Source: JAVHYG01 sp040390025 (lineage in GTDB: Bacteria; Pseudomonadota; Gammaproteobacteria; Diplorickettsiales; Diplorickettsiaceae). From it: a stretch of DNA of 64,000 nucleotides. Both the position numbers and the translations under genes were made by a program. This document shows, piece by piece, positions 8,888 through 17,896 of the stretch. Each line of letters opens with the position of its first letter. Within the stretch, counting starts at the first letter, position 1. Location of the stretch: contig JAZJZD010000002.1 in assembly GCA_040390025.1 (NCBI GenBank), positions 1-64,000 of the forward strand, given 5' to 3'. Below the pieces are notes generated by a model. It saw only the letters and a program-made list of their open reading frames with translations. It had not been told where the DNA came from and searched no databases.

Positions 8888-9619
8888 ATGCTTAACAAAA
8901 CGTTAGGGCTATGTTTACTGTTATTAGTAACTTCGCCGACCTTTGCAGAAGATACAAATAACGATCCCTATGAAGATTATAATCGCCATGCTTTTAAGTT
9001 AAATCAGACTTTAGATAAAGTTTTCTTTAAACCGGTTGCTACCGTTTATAAAACTATTTTACCTTGGCCTATCACGAAGGGTATTAGTAATTTCTTTAGT
9101 AACTTAGAACAAGTGCCAACTATTATTAATGACGTATTACAGGCTAATTTTTATGATGCAACAGCGGATACATGGCGGTTATTGATTAATACAACGGTAG
9201 GTATAGGTGGATTTGTCGACGTGGCGAGCCGAATTAATTTACCTGCCCATACTCAGGACTTTGGTTTAACTTTAGCGAAATGGGGTTATAAATCTTCAGC
9301 CTATTTTGTTGTTCCCATTTTAGGCCCACGTACTGTACGTGATACGATTTCTTGGCCGATTAATTATGGCGTTTTTTCTGTGTACCCTTATATTAATGAT
9401 ATGGCGTGGCGTAATGGTTTAACTGCAGGAAGTTTTATTAATGCGAGAGCGCAATTATTAGACTTTGATCAAACAATTAGACAAGCTTCATTTGATCCTT
9501 ATGTGTTTCAACGCAATGCTTATTTACAGCGAAGAAATTACTTGATTCGACAAAATAGTAATTTAACGACACCATCTAATGAAGAAGAGGATGATGATGA
9601 CAGTGATGTTGACGAATAA
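8888..9619 (+). CDS. mlaA: MlaA (VacJ)-family phospholipid-transport protein
   Basis: Outer-membrane component of the Mla pathway, which removes misplaced phospholipids from the outer leaflet. It has 243 residues. The family body DPYEDYNRHAFKLNQTLDK, FFKPVATVY, NNVLQ-like NDVLQANF and GFVDVASRINL is present. The C-terminus is unusually acidic (EEEDDDDSDVDE). The N-terminus MLNKTLGLCLLLLVTSPTFA looks like an ordinary signal peptide with an Ala cleavage site. The only early cysteine (C9) is inside the hydrophobic core with no lipobox, unlike E. coli MlaA. No other mla genes are adjacent. Confidence 0.9.
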   Translation: MLNKTLGLCLLLLVTSPTFAEDTNNDPYEDYNRHAFKLNQTLDKVFFKPVATVYKTILPWPITKGISNFFSNLEQVPTIINDVLQANFYDATADTWRLLINTTVGIGGFVDVASRINLPAHTQDFGLTLAKWGYKSSAYFVVPILGPRTVRDTISWPINYGVFSVYPYINDMAWRNGLTAGSFINARAQLLDFDQTIRQASFDPYVFQRNAYLQRRNYLIRQNSNLTTPSNEEEDDDDSDVDE

Positions 9620-9648
9620 AATTGTTTTTAATCATTGGAGATTCCTTT

Positions 9649-10128
9649 ATGAAAGAAGTGCTTAATGTAGGATTAACTGAGGCAAAAAGAAAAAAAACAG
9701 CCGAAGGATTAATCAAGTTATTGTCTAATAATGCGGTATTGTATTTAAAAACACATAATTTCCATTGGAATGTAATTGGTCCAATGTTTCAGCCATTGCA
9801 CAGTTTATTTGAAACACAATATATAGATCTATGGAATGCGAATGATAAGATTGCTGAGCGGGTACGCGCATTAGGTTTTTTTGTGCCTGCAAGTTATGAG
9901 GATTTTGCAAAATTAAGTAAAATTAAAGAAGCGGTAGGAAATGCTCGTGTAGAATCAACAAAAATGATAGCGGAGCTTATGGGTGATAATGAGATTATTA
10001 CTCGTTTGGCACGTGAGTTATTGCCTGAGATAGAAGAGACAGAAGATCAAGTCACCGTTGATTTATTATCAGAACGCATGGAAGTCCATGAAAAAAATGC
10101 TTGGATGCTACGTAGTTTTTTAGAGTAA
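9649..10128 (+). CDS. dps: Dps-family ferritin-like protein
   Basis: Mini-ferritin that oxidises and stores iron with peroxide and protects DNA in stress. The start is taken at ATG 9649 because GGAG stands eight bases upstream and the protein then begins MKEVLNVGL. An in-frame TTG at 9622 has no ribosome site. This gives 159 residues. The inter-subunit ferroxidase motif is clear: KTHNFHWNVIG, then LHSLFETQYIDLW and NDKIAERVRALG (H, H, D, E ligands). It lies 29 bases after mlaA and may be read through from it, though the functions are unrelated. Confidence 0.93.
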   Translation: MKEVLNVGLTEAKRKKTAEGLIKLLSNNAVLYLKTHNFHWNVIGPMFQPLHSLFETQYIDLWNANDKIAERVRALGFFVPASYEDFAKLSKIKEAVGNARVESTKMIAELMGDNEIITRLARELLPEIEETEDQVTVDLLSERMEVHEKNAWMLRSFLE

Positions 10129-10164
10129 GCTTGACTTAAATACTCAATAATTTTTTTAAATCAA

Positions 10165-10371
10165 GTGAAAATCCAAAGACTTACCTTAGGGGCTTCCATG
10201 GCCTCTACTCCGAAGAGGGCTTCTTCATCACTCCCACAGGGGTGGTGAGTCTTAAGGCTTCTACTTAAAGACTAAATATACCCTAGTCGGCGCTCCTGTG
10301 TTACTATGAGGGCGTTTAGTTTATCTCTGCCACAAGCTAGCTAGAAACGTGTAAGCGAAGCTAGATTAGAA
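10165..10371. other. structured intergenic segment before the RRM gene
   Basis: The stretch is much richer in G+C than its surroundings and contains several short inverted repeats (CCTCT/AGAGG near 10202-10218, TCACTCCC/GGGTGGTGA near 10228-10250) and a duplicated AAGCTAG near 10335-10362. It could be a folded 5' leader of the RRM gene. It could also be the remains of an IS200/IS605-type 3' end, because the reverse strand reads a short TnpB-tail-like peptide. Neither is proven. Confidence 0.35.
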
Positions 10372-10401
10372 GTGGCCATTTTAGCCTTTTGGAGGTTTTG
10401 C

Positions 10402-10806
10402 GTGAATAAAAGATTGTATGTAGGTGGTTTAGCTTATAGCGTCGATGACGACGGCTTAAAGGCGCTTTTTGAACCATTTGGTGAAGTAAAGTTTGTGAAA
10501 GTCATTCGGGACTTCCATAGTGGTCGTAGTAAAGGCTTTGGCTTTGTTGAAATGTCTACACCTGAAGAGGCGAAAGAAGGTATTGAACGTTTAAATGGTA
10601 GCATCCATGAAAGACGTACAATTACCGTTTCTGAAGCGAATCCACCTGATTCAAGTGGTGGTGGTAATCGTGGAAGCGGTGGCCGAAATGGAGGCGGCAC
10701 TAGTGGCCATAGACGTCGATCCGGTGGTATGGGTGGTATGGGTGGTTCTGGCGGCGGCAATGGTGGCGGAGCTCATCGTCATCGCGAGCGTGAAGAACAG
10801 TATTAA
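10402..10806 (+). CDS. glycine-rich RRM RNA-binding protein
   Basis: Single-RRM protein of 134 residues like the cold-induced Rbp proteins of cyanobacteria and gammaproteobacteria. It binds single-stranded RNA. RNP2 is LYVGGL (5-10) and RNP1 is KGFGFVEM (about 45-52). After residue 78 the protein becomes a Gly/Arg/His-rich tail (GGGNRGSGGRNGGG, then HRRRSGGMGGMGG). The start is GTG at 10402, since GGAGG lies six bases before it and the RRM begins at once (MNKRLYVGG). An upstream in-frame ATG at 10372 adds ten residues that do not fit the domain. Confidence 0.92.
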   Translation: MNKRLYVGGLAYSVDDDGLKALFEPFGEVKFVKVIRDFHSGRSKGFGFVEMSTPEEAKEGIERLNGSIHERRTITVSEANPPDSSGGGNRGSGGRNGGGTSGHRRRSGGMGGMGGSGGGNGGGAHRHREREEQY

Positions 10807-10841
10807 AGGCTTGATACTTTAAACTTGATAGTAGAGTAGGT

Positions 10842-11582
10842 TTAAAAGCTGCCTAAATAAGTGCGTGCACAACACCATACATCTATTCTTTTTACACCTG
10901 CATCATATAACGAGCTGCTTAACTCGATGAGCGTGTGACCTGTGGTCATTACGTCATCGAGTAGCGCTATATGTTTGTTTATTACGTTTTTTTGCTCTGT
11001 TATTGCGAAGGCTTTTTTGACGTTAGTGCTGCGTTGGTTGGCAAGTAATGTACTTTGTGCAACCGTATTACGTACGCGTTGACAGCTTTTGTAATCGATA
11101 GGAATTTTTAATTTTTTTTGGATTGGCCTAGCTATTTCCATTGCTTGGTTAAAACCCCTTTCACGTAGACGCTTTTTATGGAGAGGTACAGGGATAATCA
11201 CGTGCGGTAATTGTTCTTCTTGATAGGATAGTTCTATCTTTTCTGCTAATAAATTTCCGAGAATATTTGCATAAAGTAAGCGTTGCTGGAATTTAATTCC
11301 AGTGATTAGTTTTCTTATAGGTTCAGTATAAGAAAAAAGTATATAGGTCTTATAGAAAGGAAAAGGTTTTTTCAAACAGGTGCCACAAATAGCGTTTGCC
11401 TCAAGGCATAATGGCGCAGCACAATGGGTACAAATATGGTCTAGCCATGGTAAATTTTTTTCACAATCAAGGCATAGATCAATTTCTCGCCTTGCTTCTT
11501 CACAACATAAAATGCAAGTAAAGGGGAAAAGCCAATGCTTTACCTCCACTTTTGCCTTTTTTATACAAGCGCTTATATCCAT
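10842..11582 (-). CDS. comF: ComF-family phosphoribosyltransferase-like protein
   Basis: Related to competence protein ComF/GntX, needed for uptake or processing of transforming DNA in several bacteria. It has 246 residues. An N-terminal zinc-finger-like region contains paired cysteines (CILCCEE, CLDCEKN, CTHC, CGTC), followed by a type I PRTase domain with the PRPP motif ALLDDVMTTGHT (about 207-218). In the window the pilBCD genes also relate to type IV pili used in DNA uptake. The gene is convergent with the RRM gene with a 35-base gap, and its start faces glmS. Confidence 0.9.
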   Translation of the reverse strand: MDISACIKKAKVEVKHWLFPFTCILCCEEARREIDLCLDCEKNLPWLDHICTHCAAPLCLEANAICGTCLKKPFPFYKTYILFSYTEPIRKLITGIKFQQRLLYANILGNLLAEKIELSYQEEQLPHVIIPVPLHKKRLRERGFNQAMEIARPIQKKLKIPIDYKSCQRVRNTVAQSTLLANQRSTNVKKAFAITEQKNVINKHIALLDDVMTTGHTLIELSSSLYDAGVKRIDVWCCARTYLGSF

Positions 11583-11667
11583 TTTTACAGTTTAAGGGAT
11601 TAAAAAACTAGATTGAAGTCAGTGATTGACTCATAATATAGGTAAGAATAGTTTTGGGTAACTAAAT

Positions 11668-13503
11668 ATGTGTGGGATTGTGGCGGCTGTGGCCCAACGT
11701 AATGTTGTGCCTATCCTAATAGAAGGTCTAAAACGGCTTGAATACCGGGGTTACGATTCAGCGGGTATTGCATTACTAGACTCACATAATCAGCTAAAAC
11801 GCTGTCGTACTGTAGGTAAAGTAGAAGTTTTAGAAAAAGAAATAGCACCTAAAGTATTGTCAGGAAAAATCGGTATTGCCCATACACGTTGGGCTACGCA
11901 TGGTGAGCCCAATGAGACTAATGCCCATCCTCATGTATCAGGTTCGGATATCGCCTTAGTGCATAATGGAATTATTGAAAACTATGTAGCTTTACGTCAC
12001 GATTTAATTCAATCAGGTTATCAATTTGAGTCAGAGACTGATACTGAAATTATCGCGCACTTGCTACATCAGCAGCTTAAAAAAACTAAGGATTTTTTGC
12101 CAGCTGTTTTACAGACTATACAACAATTAGAAGGTGCATTTGCACTTGTCTTTCTATACCGCCATGCCCCTAACACTTTAATTGCTGTGCGTAAAGGAAG
12201 TCCTTTAGTCATTGGGTTAGGATTGGGCGAGAACTTCATCGCCTCTGATCATTTAGCTTTATTACCCGTTACGCAGCAATTTATTTATTTACACGAGGGG
12301 GATGTGGCACAGGTTAGTGTTGAAAAAATAACTCTCTATGATAGCAAAGGTCAAATTGTTGATCGCGCTCCCTATCAGTCAACAATCCAGCACGATGCTA
12401 TAAATAAAGGAAAGTATCGGCATTTCATGGAAAAAGAGATATTTGAACAACCGGAAGCCGTTAATGCTGCATTAGAAGGGCGGATTTATAAAAATCAGAT
12501 TCTGGATGAAATTTGTGGGTTTCAAGCAGTCAATAAACTGACCAATATTCGTCGAGTACAGATAGTAGCTTGTGGTACCAGTTACCATGCTGGATTAATA
12601 GCACGTCATTGGTTAGAAACGGAGGTAAAACTTCCTTGCCAAGTTGATATTGCGAGTGAGTTTCGTTATCGAACTATCTTAGTTGAGCCAGATACTTTAT
12701 TTGTTACTTTATCGCAATCGGGAGAAACAGCAGATACCTTAGAAGCATTGCGAGTAGCGAAGACAAAGAACTACGCAGCAACATTAACAATTTGCAATGT
12801 TCCCGAAAGTACAATGGTACGTGAATCTGACTTTGTATTGCTAACGCGAGCAGGACCCGAAATTGGTGTTGCTTCGACAAAGGCTTTTACAACACAACTG
12901 ACAGTTCTATTATTGCTGACAGCGCTTTTAGGTCGGCATCATGGTTGGGATAAGAAACAAGAGGAAGAATGGGTTTCTCAATTACGTGCATTACCCAAAT
13001 TTTTAGAAGAGACCTTAAAATTAGATAGTTCAGTTAAACAGCTTGCTAAGCTATTTATAGATAAGTCAGATGCATTATTTATTGCGCGCGGCCTTCATTA
13101 TCCTGTCGCATTAGAAGGCGCTCTTAAATTAAAGGAAATCTCCTATATTCACGCCGAAGCATACCCAGCAGGCGAATTAAAACATGGTCCTCTGGCTTTG
13201 GTTGATAGTAATATGCCTGTTATTGCATTATTACCCGAAAATGCCTTGATAGATAAATTAAAGTCTACAATTCAAGAAGTACGTGCGCGAGGCGGGCAGC
13301 TTATTTTATTTGTACAAGGTGATTCCTTAGAGAGAGAGAAAGCCGAAGGATATCAGACTATCGTACTACCTAAAACCCCGGATGTGATTAGCCCTTTAAT
13401 TTTCACAATTCCATTACAGCTACTTGCTTATCATGTCGCTATTCTTAAAGGAACTGATGTTGATCAGCCACGAAATCTTGCCAAATCAGTCACTGTTGAA
13501 TGA
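11668..13503 (+). CDS. glmS: glutamine--fructose-6-phosphate aminotransferase (isomerizing)
   Basis: Makes glucosamine-6-phosphate from fructose-6-phosphate and glutamine, the entry point to peptidoglycan and LPS amino sugars. It has 611 residues. The N-terminal glutaminase starts MCGIVAAV with the nucleophile Cys2, followed by RLEYRGYDSAGIA and THTRWATHG-type motifs. Two SIS domains carry ACGTSYHAG and TLSQSGETADT, and the C-terminal DQPRNLAKSVTVE is canonical. No glmS ribozyme-like or small-RNA site is obvious in the 85-base upstream gap. GlmM, the next enzyme, is convergent directly downstream. Confidence 0.98.
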   Translation: MCGIVAAVAQRNVVPILIEGLKRLEYRGYDSAGIALLDSHNQLKRCRTVGKVEVLEKEIAPKVLSGKIGIAHTRWATHGEPNETNAHPHVSGSDIALVHNGIIENYVALRHDLIQSGYQFESETDTEIIAHLLHQQLKKTKDFLPAVLQTIQQLEGAFALVFLYRHAPNTLIAVRKGSPLVIGLGLGENFIASDHLALLPVTQQFIYLHEGDVAQVSVEKITLYDSKGQIVDRAPYQSTIQHDAINKGKYRHFMEKEIFEQPEAVNAALEGRIYKNQILDEICGFQAVNKLTNIRRVQIVACGTSYHAGLIARHWLETEVKLPCQVDIASEFRYRTILVEPDTLFVTLSQSGETADTLEALRVAKTKNYAATLTICNVPESTMVRESDFVLLTRAGPEIGVASTKAFTTQLTVLLLLTALLGRHHGWDKKQEEEWVSQLRALPKFLEETLKLDSSVKQLAKLFIDKSDALFIARGLHYPVALEGALKLKEISYIHAEAYPAGELKHGPLALVDSNMPVIALLPENALIDKLKSTIQEVRARGGQLILFVQGDSLEREKAEGYQTIVLPKTPDVISPLIFTIPLQLLAYHVAILKGTDVDQPRNLAKSVTVE

Positions 13504-13565
13504 TAGGCATGAAAAAATCACGCTTTTAATTTAAAGTTATGTCGATTTCAAATGTAATGGGTATA

Positions 13566-14990
13566 TTAAACTTTTTTAACGACTTTAGCCAAATGCTCGG
13601 CGATCGTTTGAACTTGTTGATCGTTATTCCCTTCTACCATGACACGGACAACTGACTCGGTTCCTGAAGGACGTAGAAGGACACGTCCTTGAGTAGATAA
13701 ATTTTTTTCTGCTTCAGAGATTGCTTTTTTTACAATAGGAGATTCTAAGACTAATGAAGGTTTTGCTACAGAAATGTTTATTAATTTCTGCGGAAATTTT
13801 CTCATGCCTTTTTTTGCGTTATGCAGTGATTGTTGGGCTGATTTAAGGGCTGCTAATATCTGTAAGGCAATAACAATTCCATCACCGGTTTTAATGATAC
13901 TTCGGGAGATAATATGACCCGATGCCTCGCCACCCAGCTGCCAATTTCTTGCTTGTAAACGTTCATTGACATATCGATCTCCAACTGGAGTACGTTCAAA
14001 TTGAAGCCCTAATTTTTTTACAGCCTGTTCGAGCCCTAGATTGCTCATTGCCGTCCCTACAATACCGCCTCCTAGGTCCTTTTTTGTATTAACAGCATGT
14101 TGAGTAAGAAGGAAAAGTAATTCATCCCCATCTACTATTTCACCATAATGGTCTACCATGAGTACCCGATCGCCATCTCCATCAAAAGCAATTCCTAAGT
14201 CTGCTTTTTTTTGTAAAACTGTATTTTGTAAAATCCTTAAGTCCGTAGAGCCACATTTCCTATTAATATTCAATCCATCTGGCTTTGTACCAAGAACGAG
14301 CAGTTTGGCTCCCAAGTCTGTAAATAGTTGTGGTGCAATTTGATAAGTTGCGCCATTTGCGCAATCTAAAACAATCTTAAGGGAATCAAGGTTGGTGTTT
14401 TTTGGAAAGGTCGATTTACAAAACTTGTTATAACGGGACTTTGCATCTTCTACGCGATGTGCTTTGCCTAATTTATCAGACTCAACGATACTCATTTTTT
14501 GTTCGAGCTGCGCTTCAATTGCACATTCAATTTCATCCGGTAATTTAGTGCCTTCACTTGAAAAAAACTTAATACCATTATCGTAATAAGGATTATGCGA
14601 TGCACTGATAACGATACCGGCTTGGGCTTTTAATTCACGGGTTAAATGAGCGATTGCGGGTGTGGGCATAGGGCCCAATAGGTAGACATTTACACCGGCT
14701 GCAGATAAACCTGCTTCTAAAGCAGATTCAAACATATAACCGGAAATACGTGTATCTTTACCGATAAGTACTTTTTTTTTCTTTTCATTGGCTAAGACAC
14801 AACCGATAGCCCAACCAAGTTTTAAGACAAATTCGGGTGTAACCGGATAATCACCTACTTTACCGCGAATGCCGTCAGTCCCGAAATATTTTCGAGGGAG
14901 GGCTGCACAAAAAGCTGGCTTTTGGTGCAGCATGTTGTAGCTATTTTTAGTTGTGTTACTCATTAGGCAGGAAGGAAACCAGTTGCCCAT
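13566..14990 (-). CDS. glmM: phosphoglucosamine mutase
   Basis: Converts glucosamine-6-phosphate to glucosamine-1-phosphate, the step after GlmS. The family motifs are complete: RKYFGTDGIRG (33-43), active-site serine loop GIVISASHNPYYDNGIKFF, metal loop AFDGDGDRV, sugar loop GGEASGH and phosphate loop RPSGTES. From the first ATG the protein has 474 residues, about 30 more than usual. Internal ATGs at residues 10 and 20 would give more typical sizes but lack ribosome sites, whereas GAGGAT stands just before the first. The true start is therefore uncertain. It is convergent with glmS (62-base gap, no clear terminator). Confidence 0.95.
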   Translation of the reverse strand: MGNWFPSCLMSNTTKNSYNMLHQKPAFCAALPRKYFGTDGIRGKVGDYPVTPEFVLKLGWAIGCVLANEKKKKVLIGKDTRISGYMFESALEAGLSAAGVNVYLLGPMPTPAIAHLTRELKAQAGIVISASHNPYYDNGIKFFSSEGTKLPDEIECAIEAQLEQKMSIVESDKLGKAHRVEDAKSRYNKFCKSTFPKNTNLDSLKIVLDCANGATYQIAPQLFTDLGAKLLVLGTKPDGLNINRKCGSTDLRILQNTVLQKKADLGIAFDGDGDRVLMVDHYGEIVDGDELLFLLTQHAVNTKKDLGGGIVGTAMSNLGLEQAVKKLGLQFERTPVGDRYVNERLQARNWQLGGEASGHIISRSIIKTGDGIVIALQILAALKSAQQSLHNAKKGMRKFPQKLINISVAKPSLVLESPIVKKAISEAEKNLSTQGRVLLRPSGTESVVRVMVEGNNDQQVQTIAEHLAKVVKKV

Positions 14991-15129
14991 ATCCTCATGA
15001 ATTCAATTATGGAGTTAAGCGTGGGTTCAAAAAGTTTCATAAATATATAATTTTCTTTGTTCAGCCGGGCCGCGCCCTAACTGATCTCGAGGAATATGAA
15101 AAATCTGTTTTTTCGCATAAAGTACTTAG

Positions 15130-17055
15130 TTAGCTTATAGCTCCATCCGCTGTGCCTGCCCCAGGCGCTACATTAGGGTCTTTTTGAGAGGATTTTGCTT
15201 TTTTTGCTTCTGCTCTTTCTCCGTTAGTACTCCATCCTTCAGGTTCGCGTGGTGGCTTACCATCCATAATGTCATTGATTTGTGTTGCGTCTATGGTTTC
15301 ATACTTGATAAGTGCTTGGGCCATACAATGCAACTTATCTTTATTTTCCTCTAAGATTGTTTCTGCACGCTTGTAATTACGATCAATAATGGCACGGCTT
15401 TCTTCATCAATTAAGCGGGCGGTATCATCAGAAAATTTATTATTTTTAGCTATTTGGTGACCTAAGAAAACTTCTTCATTTTCTTGGCTATAAGTCAGAG
15501 GACCAAGGATTCCTGACAGGCCCCATTTAGTCACCATGTTACGTGCAATTTCCGTCGCTCGTTGGATATCATTAGAAGCGCCTGTAGTGATTTCGTCTTC
15601 ACCAAAAATTAAACTTTCAGCAATCCGACCACCAAATAAACTAGAAATTTGGCTTTCCAGCCGCTTTTTAGTATAGCTGTATCTATCTTCTTCAGGAAGA
15701 AACATCGTAACGCCTAAGGCTTTACCACGAGGAATAATAGTTACTTTATAAACTGGATCATGTTCAGGAACTAAACGTCCTACAATGGCATGGCCTGCTT
15801 CATGATAAGCCGTCAGCTCTTTTTCTTTTTCATTCATCACCATGGAGCGCCGCTCGGTCCCCATCATAACTTTATCTTTGGCCTTTTCTAAGTCGCTCAT
15901 GTCAACACTGGCTTTGTTCTCACGTGCTGCAAATAAGGCGGCTTCATTGACGAGATTGGCTAAATCGGCACCAGAAAATCCTGGCGTGCCTCTAGCAATA
16001 ATGGCAGGGTTTACATCGTCCCCATTAGGTACTTTTTTAAGATGTACTTTAAGGATCTGTTCACGTCCACGGATATCAGGAAGGCCAACGATAACTTGCC
16101 GATCGAAACGGCCTGGTCTTAATAAGGCAGGATCAAGAACATCCGGACGATTGGTTGCCGCAATGACGATAACACCTTCATTTCCTTCAAATCCATCCAT
16201 TTCAACCAACAGCTGGTTCAAGGTTTGTTCACGCTCATCATGACCGCCGCCTAGTCCCGCACCCCTATGACGACCTACAGCATCGATTTCATCTATAAAA
16301 ATAATACATGGCGCTTGTTTTTTAGCTTGCTCAAACATGTCTCTTACACGAGATGCGCCCACGCCAACAAACATTTCTACAAAATCTGAGCCGGATATTG
16401 TAAAAAAAGGCACTTTTGCCTCGCCAGCTACAGCACGGGCTAACAATGTTTTTCCTGTTCCAGGAGGACCCATTAATAAGACGCCACGTGGTATTTTCCC
16501 CCCTAATTTCTGAAATTTTGCGGGATCTTTTAAAAACTCTACTAATTCACTGACTTCTTCTTTTGCTTCTTCAGCTCCAGCCACATCTGCAAATGTGACT
16601 TTTACTTGATCTTCGCCTAATAAACGAGCACGGCTTCGGCCAAAAGATAAGGCTCCTTTGCCACCGGCTCCCCCCATTTGACGCATAAAAAATATCCATA
16701 CCCCAATTAATAACAGCATTGGGAACCAGTTAATGAAAATACGCATCAAAAAGCTTTCTTGCTGGGGTGGCTCTCCTTTTACGTTAACGCCTTTTTTGAT
16801 AAGTTCAGGCAGTAAATATTGATCAGAGATAGGCATATAGCTGCTAAAGGATTTATCACTTTGTAGTTGACCTTTAATAACATGGTTACTTTGTATAGTA
16901 ACGGATTGTACATTCCCTTGTTGAACGTTATGTAGAAACTCAGAATAGGTAAGAGGCTCTCCGTTACCATGACGAGGCTCTAGATTATTAAATACGGAGA
17001 TAAGGATGACGGCAATGATCAACCAGAGAAATAGATTTTTTAGCATGTCGTTCAA
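15130..17055 (-). CDS. ftsH: ATP-dependent zinc metalloprotease FtsH
   Basis: Membrane-bound hexameric AAA+ protease controlling LpxC levels and membrane protein quality. It has 641 residues. Membrane segments lie at about 5-22 and 105-124 around a periplasmic domain. Walker A is GPPGTGKT (196-203), Walker B CIIFIDEIDA (250-259), and the zinc site HEAGH (418-422). The first codon used is TTG at 17053-17055, because GAGGT lies eight bases upstream. The ATG at 17046 (residue 4) aligns with the usual MAKNLILWL-type start. It follows rlmE on the same strand, the conserved rlmE-ftsH order. Confidence 0.97.
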   Translation of the reverse strand: MNDMLKNLFLWLIIAVILISVFNNLEPRHGNGEPLTYSEFLHNVQQGNVQSVTIQSNHVIKGQLQSDKSFSSYMPISDQYLLPELIKKGVNVKGEPPQQESFLMRIFINWFPMLLLIGVWIFFMRQMGGAGGKGALSFGRSRARLLGEDQVKVTFADVAGAEEAKEEVSELVEFLKDPAKFQKLGGKIPRGVLLMGPPGTGKTLLARAVAGEAKVPFFTISGSDFVEMFVGVGASRVRDMFEQAKKQAPCIIFIDEIDAVGRHRGAGLGGGHDEREQTLNQLLVEMDGFEGNEGVIVIAATNRPDVLDPALLRPGRFDRQVIVGLPDIRGREQILKVHLKKVPNGDDVNPAIIARGTPGFSGADLANLVNEAALFAARENKASVDMSDLEKAKDKVMMGTERRSMVMNEKEKELTAYHEAGHAIVGRLVPEHDPVYKVTIIPRGKALGVTMFLPEEDRYSYTKKRLESQISSLFGGRIAESLIFGEDEITTGASNDIQRATEIARNMVTKWGLSGILGPLTYSQENEEVFLGHQIAKNNKFSDDTARLIDEESRAIIDRNYKRAETILEENKDKLHCMAQALIKYETIDATQINDIMDGKPPREPEGWSTNGERAEAKKAKSSQKDPNVAPGAGTADGAIS

Positions 17056-17092
17056 GCTATACTACCTCGTAGTTTTAAACAAAAAAGGGCAT

Positions 17093-17135
17093 TATATACT
17101 GCTCGCTCAATAAGATGCGAATTTTTAAGGGAGCA
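17093..17135 (+). repeat. dispersed repeat family A, degenerate copy
   Basis: A TATACTGCTCGCTCAATAAG stretch is followed by ATGCGAATTTTTAAG and then GGGAGCA. This matches the core of the 32669-32722 copy (TATACCACTCG, ATGCGAACTTTTTAAG, GAGCGG) with several changes. It lies in the 217-base gap between rlmE and ftsH, so it is inside that transcription unit. Confidence 0.45.
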
Positions 17136-17272
17136 TCCCCGTATCTATCTTCCATTATGAAAATAGGAATGGGTGAAAGGATTATATACTAAATTTACAG
17201 GGTTTCGTTTTTTTACACTCTTTTTTAGCTTAAAAAGGTATAAGCTGAGAAATATTCATTAAAACCAGAGGG

Positions 17273-17896
17273 TTATTGTCGGTTATAGCCCATAGCAATT
17301 AAGTAAACTTCTGCTGAGGCGCCGCGAGAAGCGGCTGGTTTGCGAATAGAAACAGTTGAAAATACGCGGCGTAATAGCTTTAGATAGCTTTCAAAACCTT
17401 CCCCTTGGAAAGTTTTGATGATAAATCCCCCTTTTGGCTTTAATACTTGTCGGGCAAAATCAAGAGCGAGTTCTGCAAGATGCATCGCTCTGGGTTGATC
17501 GATAGTCCGCATACCACTTAAATTTGGTGCCATATCAGAAAGGACGATATCAATTGGCCTTGATTGTATATGTTTTAGAAATTGCTGTAGAACAGCTTCT
17601 TCACGAAAATCGCCTTGTACAAACTCTACGTTCGATAAAGACGGCATCGGTAGTATATCTAAAGCATACACTTTACCCTGCTCGCCTACCAGCTTAGCCG
17701 CTAATTGAGACCAGCCGCCTGGTGCAGCGCCTAGATCAACCACAGTCATTCCAGGTTTTATGATCTTATTTTTTTCTTGAATCTCAAGTAGTTTATAGAC
17801 CGAGCGCGACCTAAAGCCTTCCTGCTGAGCACGTTTTACGTAAGGATCACTGAAATGTTGTTTAAGCCAACGTCTAGAACTTTTACTACGAGACAT
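17273..17896 (-). CDS. rlmE: 23S rRNA 2'-O-methyltransferase RlmE (FtsJ/RrmJ)
   Basis: Methylates U2552 of 23S rRNA in the A-site loop, a late 50S assembly step. It has 207 residues. It begins SRSKSSRRWLKQHFSDPYV, then RSRSVYKLLEIQ with the catalytic lysine, the SAM motif VVDLGAAPGGWSQLA (53-67), VLSDMAPN with the catalytic aspartate, and GGFIIKTFQGEG with the catalytic lysine. Its ATG lies inside the end of the upstream MFS gene (11-base overlap), which suggests translational coupling. ftsH follows. Confidence 0.96.
   Translation of the reverse strand: MSRSKSSRRWLKQHFSDPYVKRAQQEGFRSRSVYKLLEIQEKNKIIKPGMTVVDLGAAPGGWSQLAAKLVGEQGKVYALDILPMPSLSNVEFVQGDFREEAVLQQFLKHIQSRPIDIVLSDMAPNLSGMRTIDQPRAMHLAELALDFARQVLKPKGGFIIKTFQGEGFESYLKLLRRVFSTVSIRKPAASRGASAEVYLIAMGYNRQ

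Noticed and set aside
10434..10760. Reverse-strand frame with many prolines opposite the RRM gene
   Set aside because: It is the mirror of the glycine-rich GGN codons of the RRM protein. No start signals and no domain.
13504..13565. Shared terminator between convergent glmS and glmM
   Set aside because: No inverted repeat with a T run could be found in the 62 bases.
14991..15129. Plus-strand open frame of 60 codons between glmM and ftsH
   Set aside because: It overlaps the glmM start, has no ribosome site and shows no protein-like composition.
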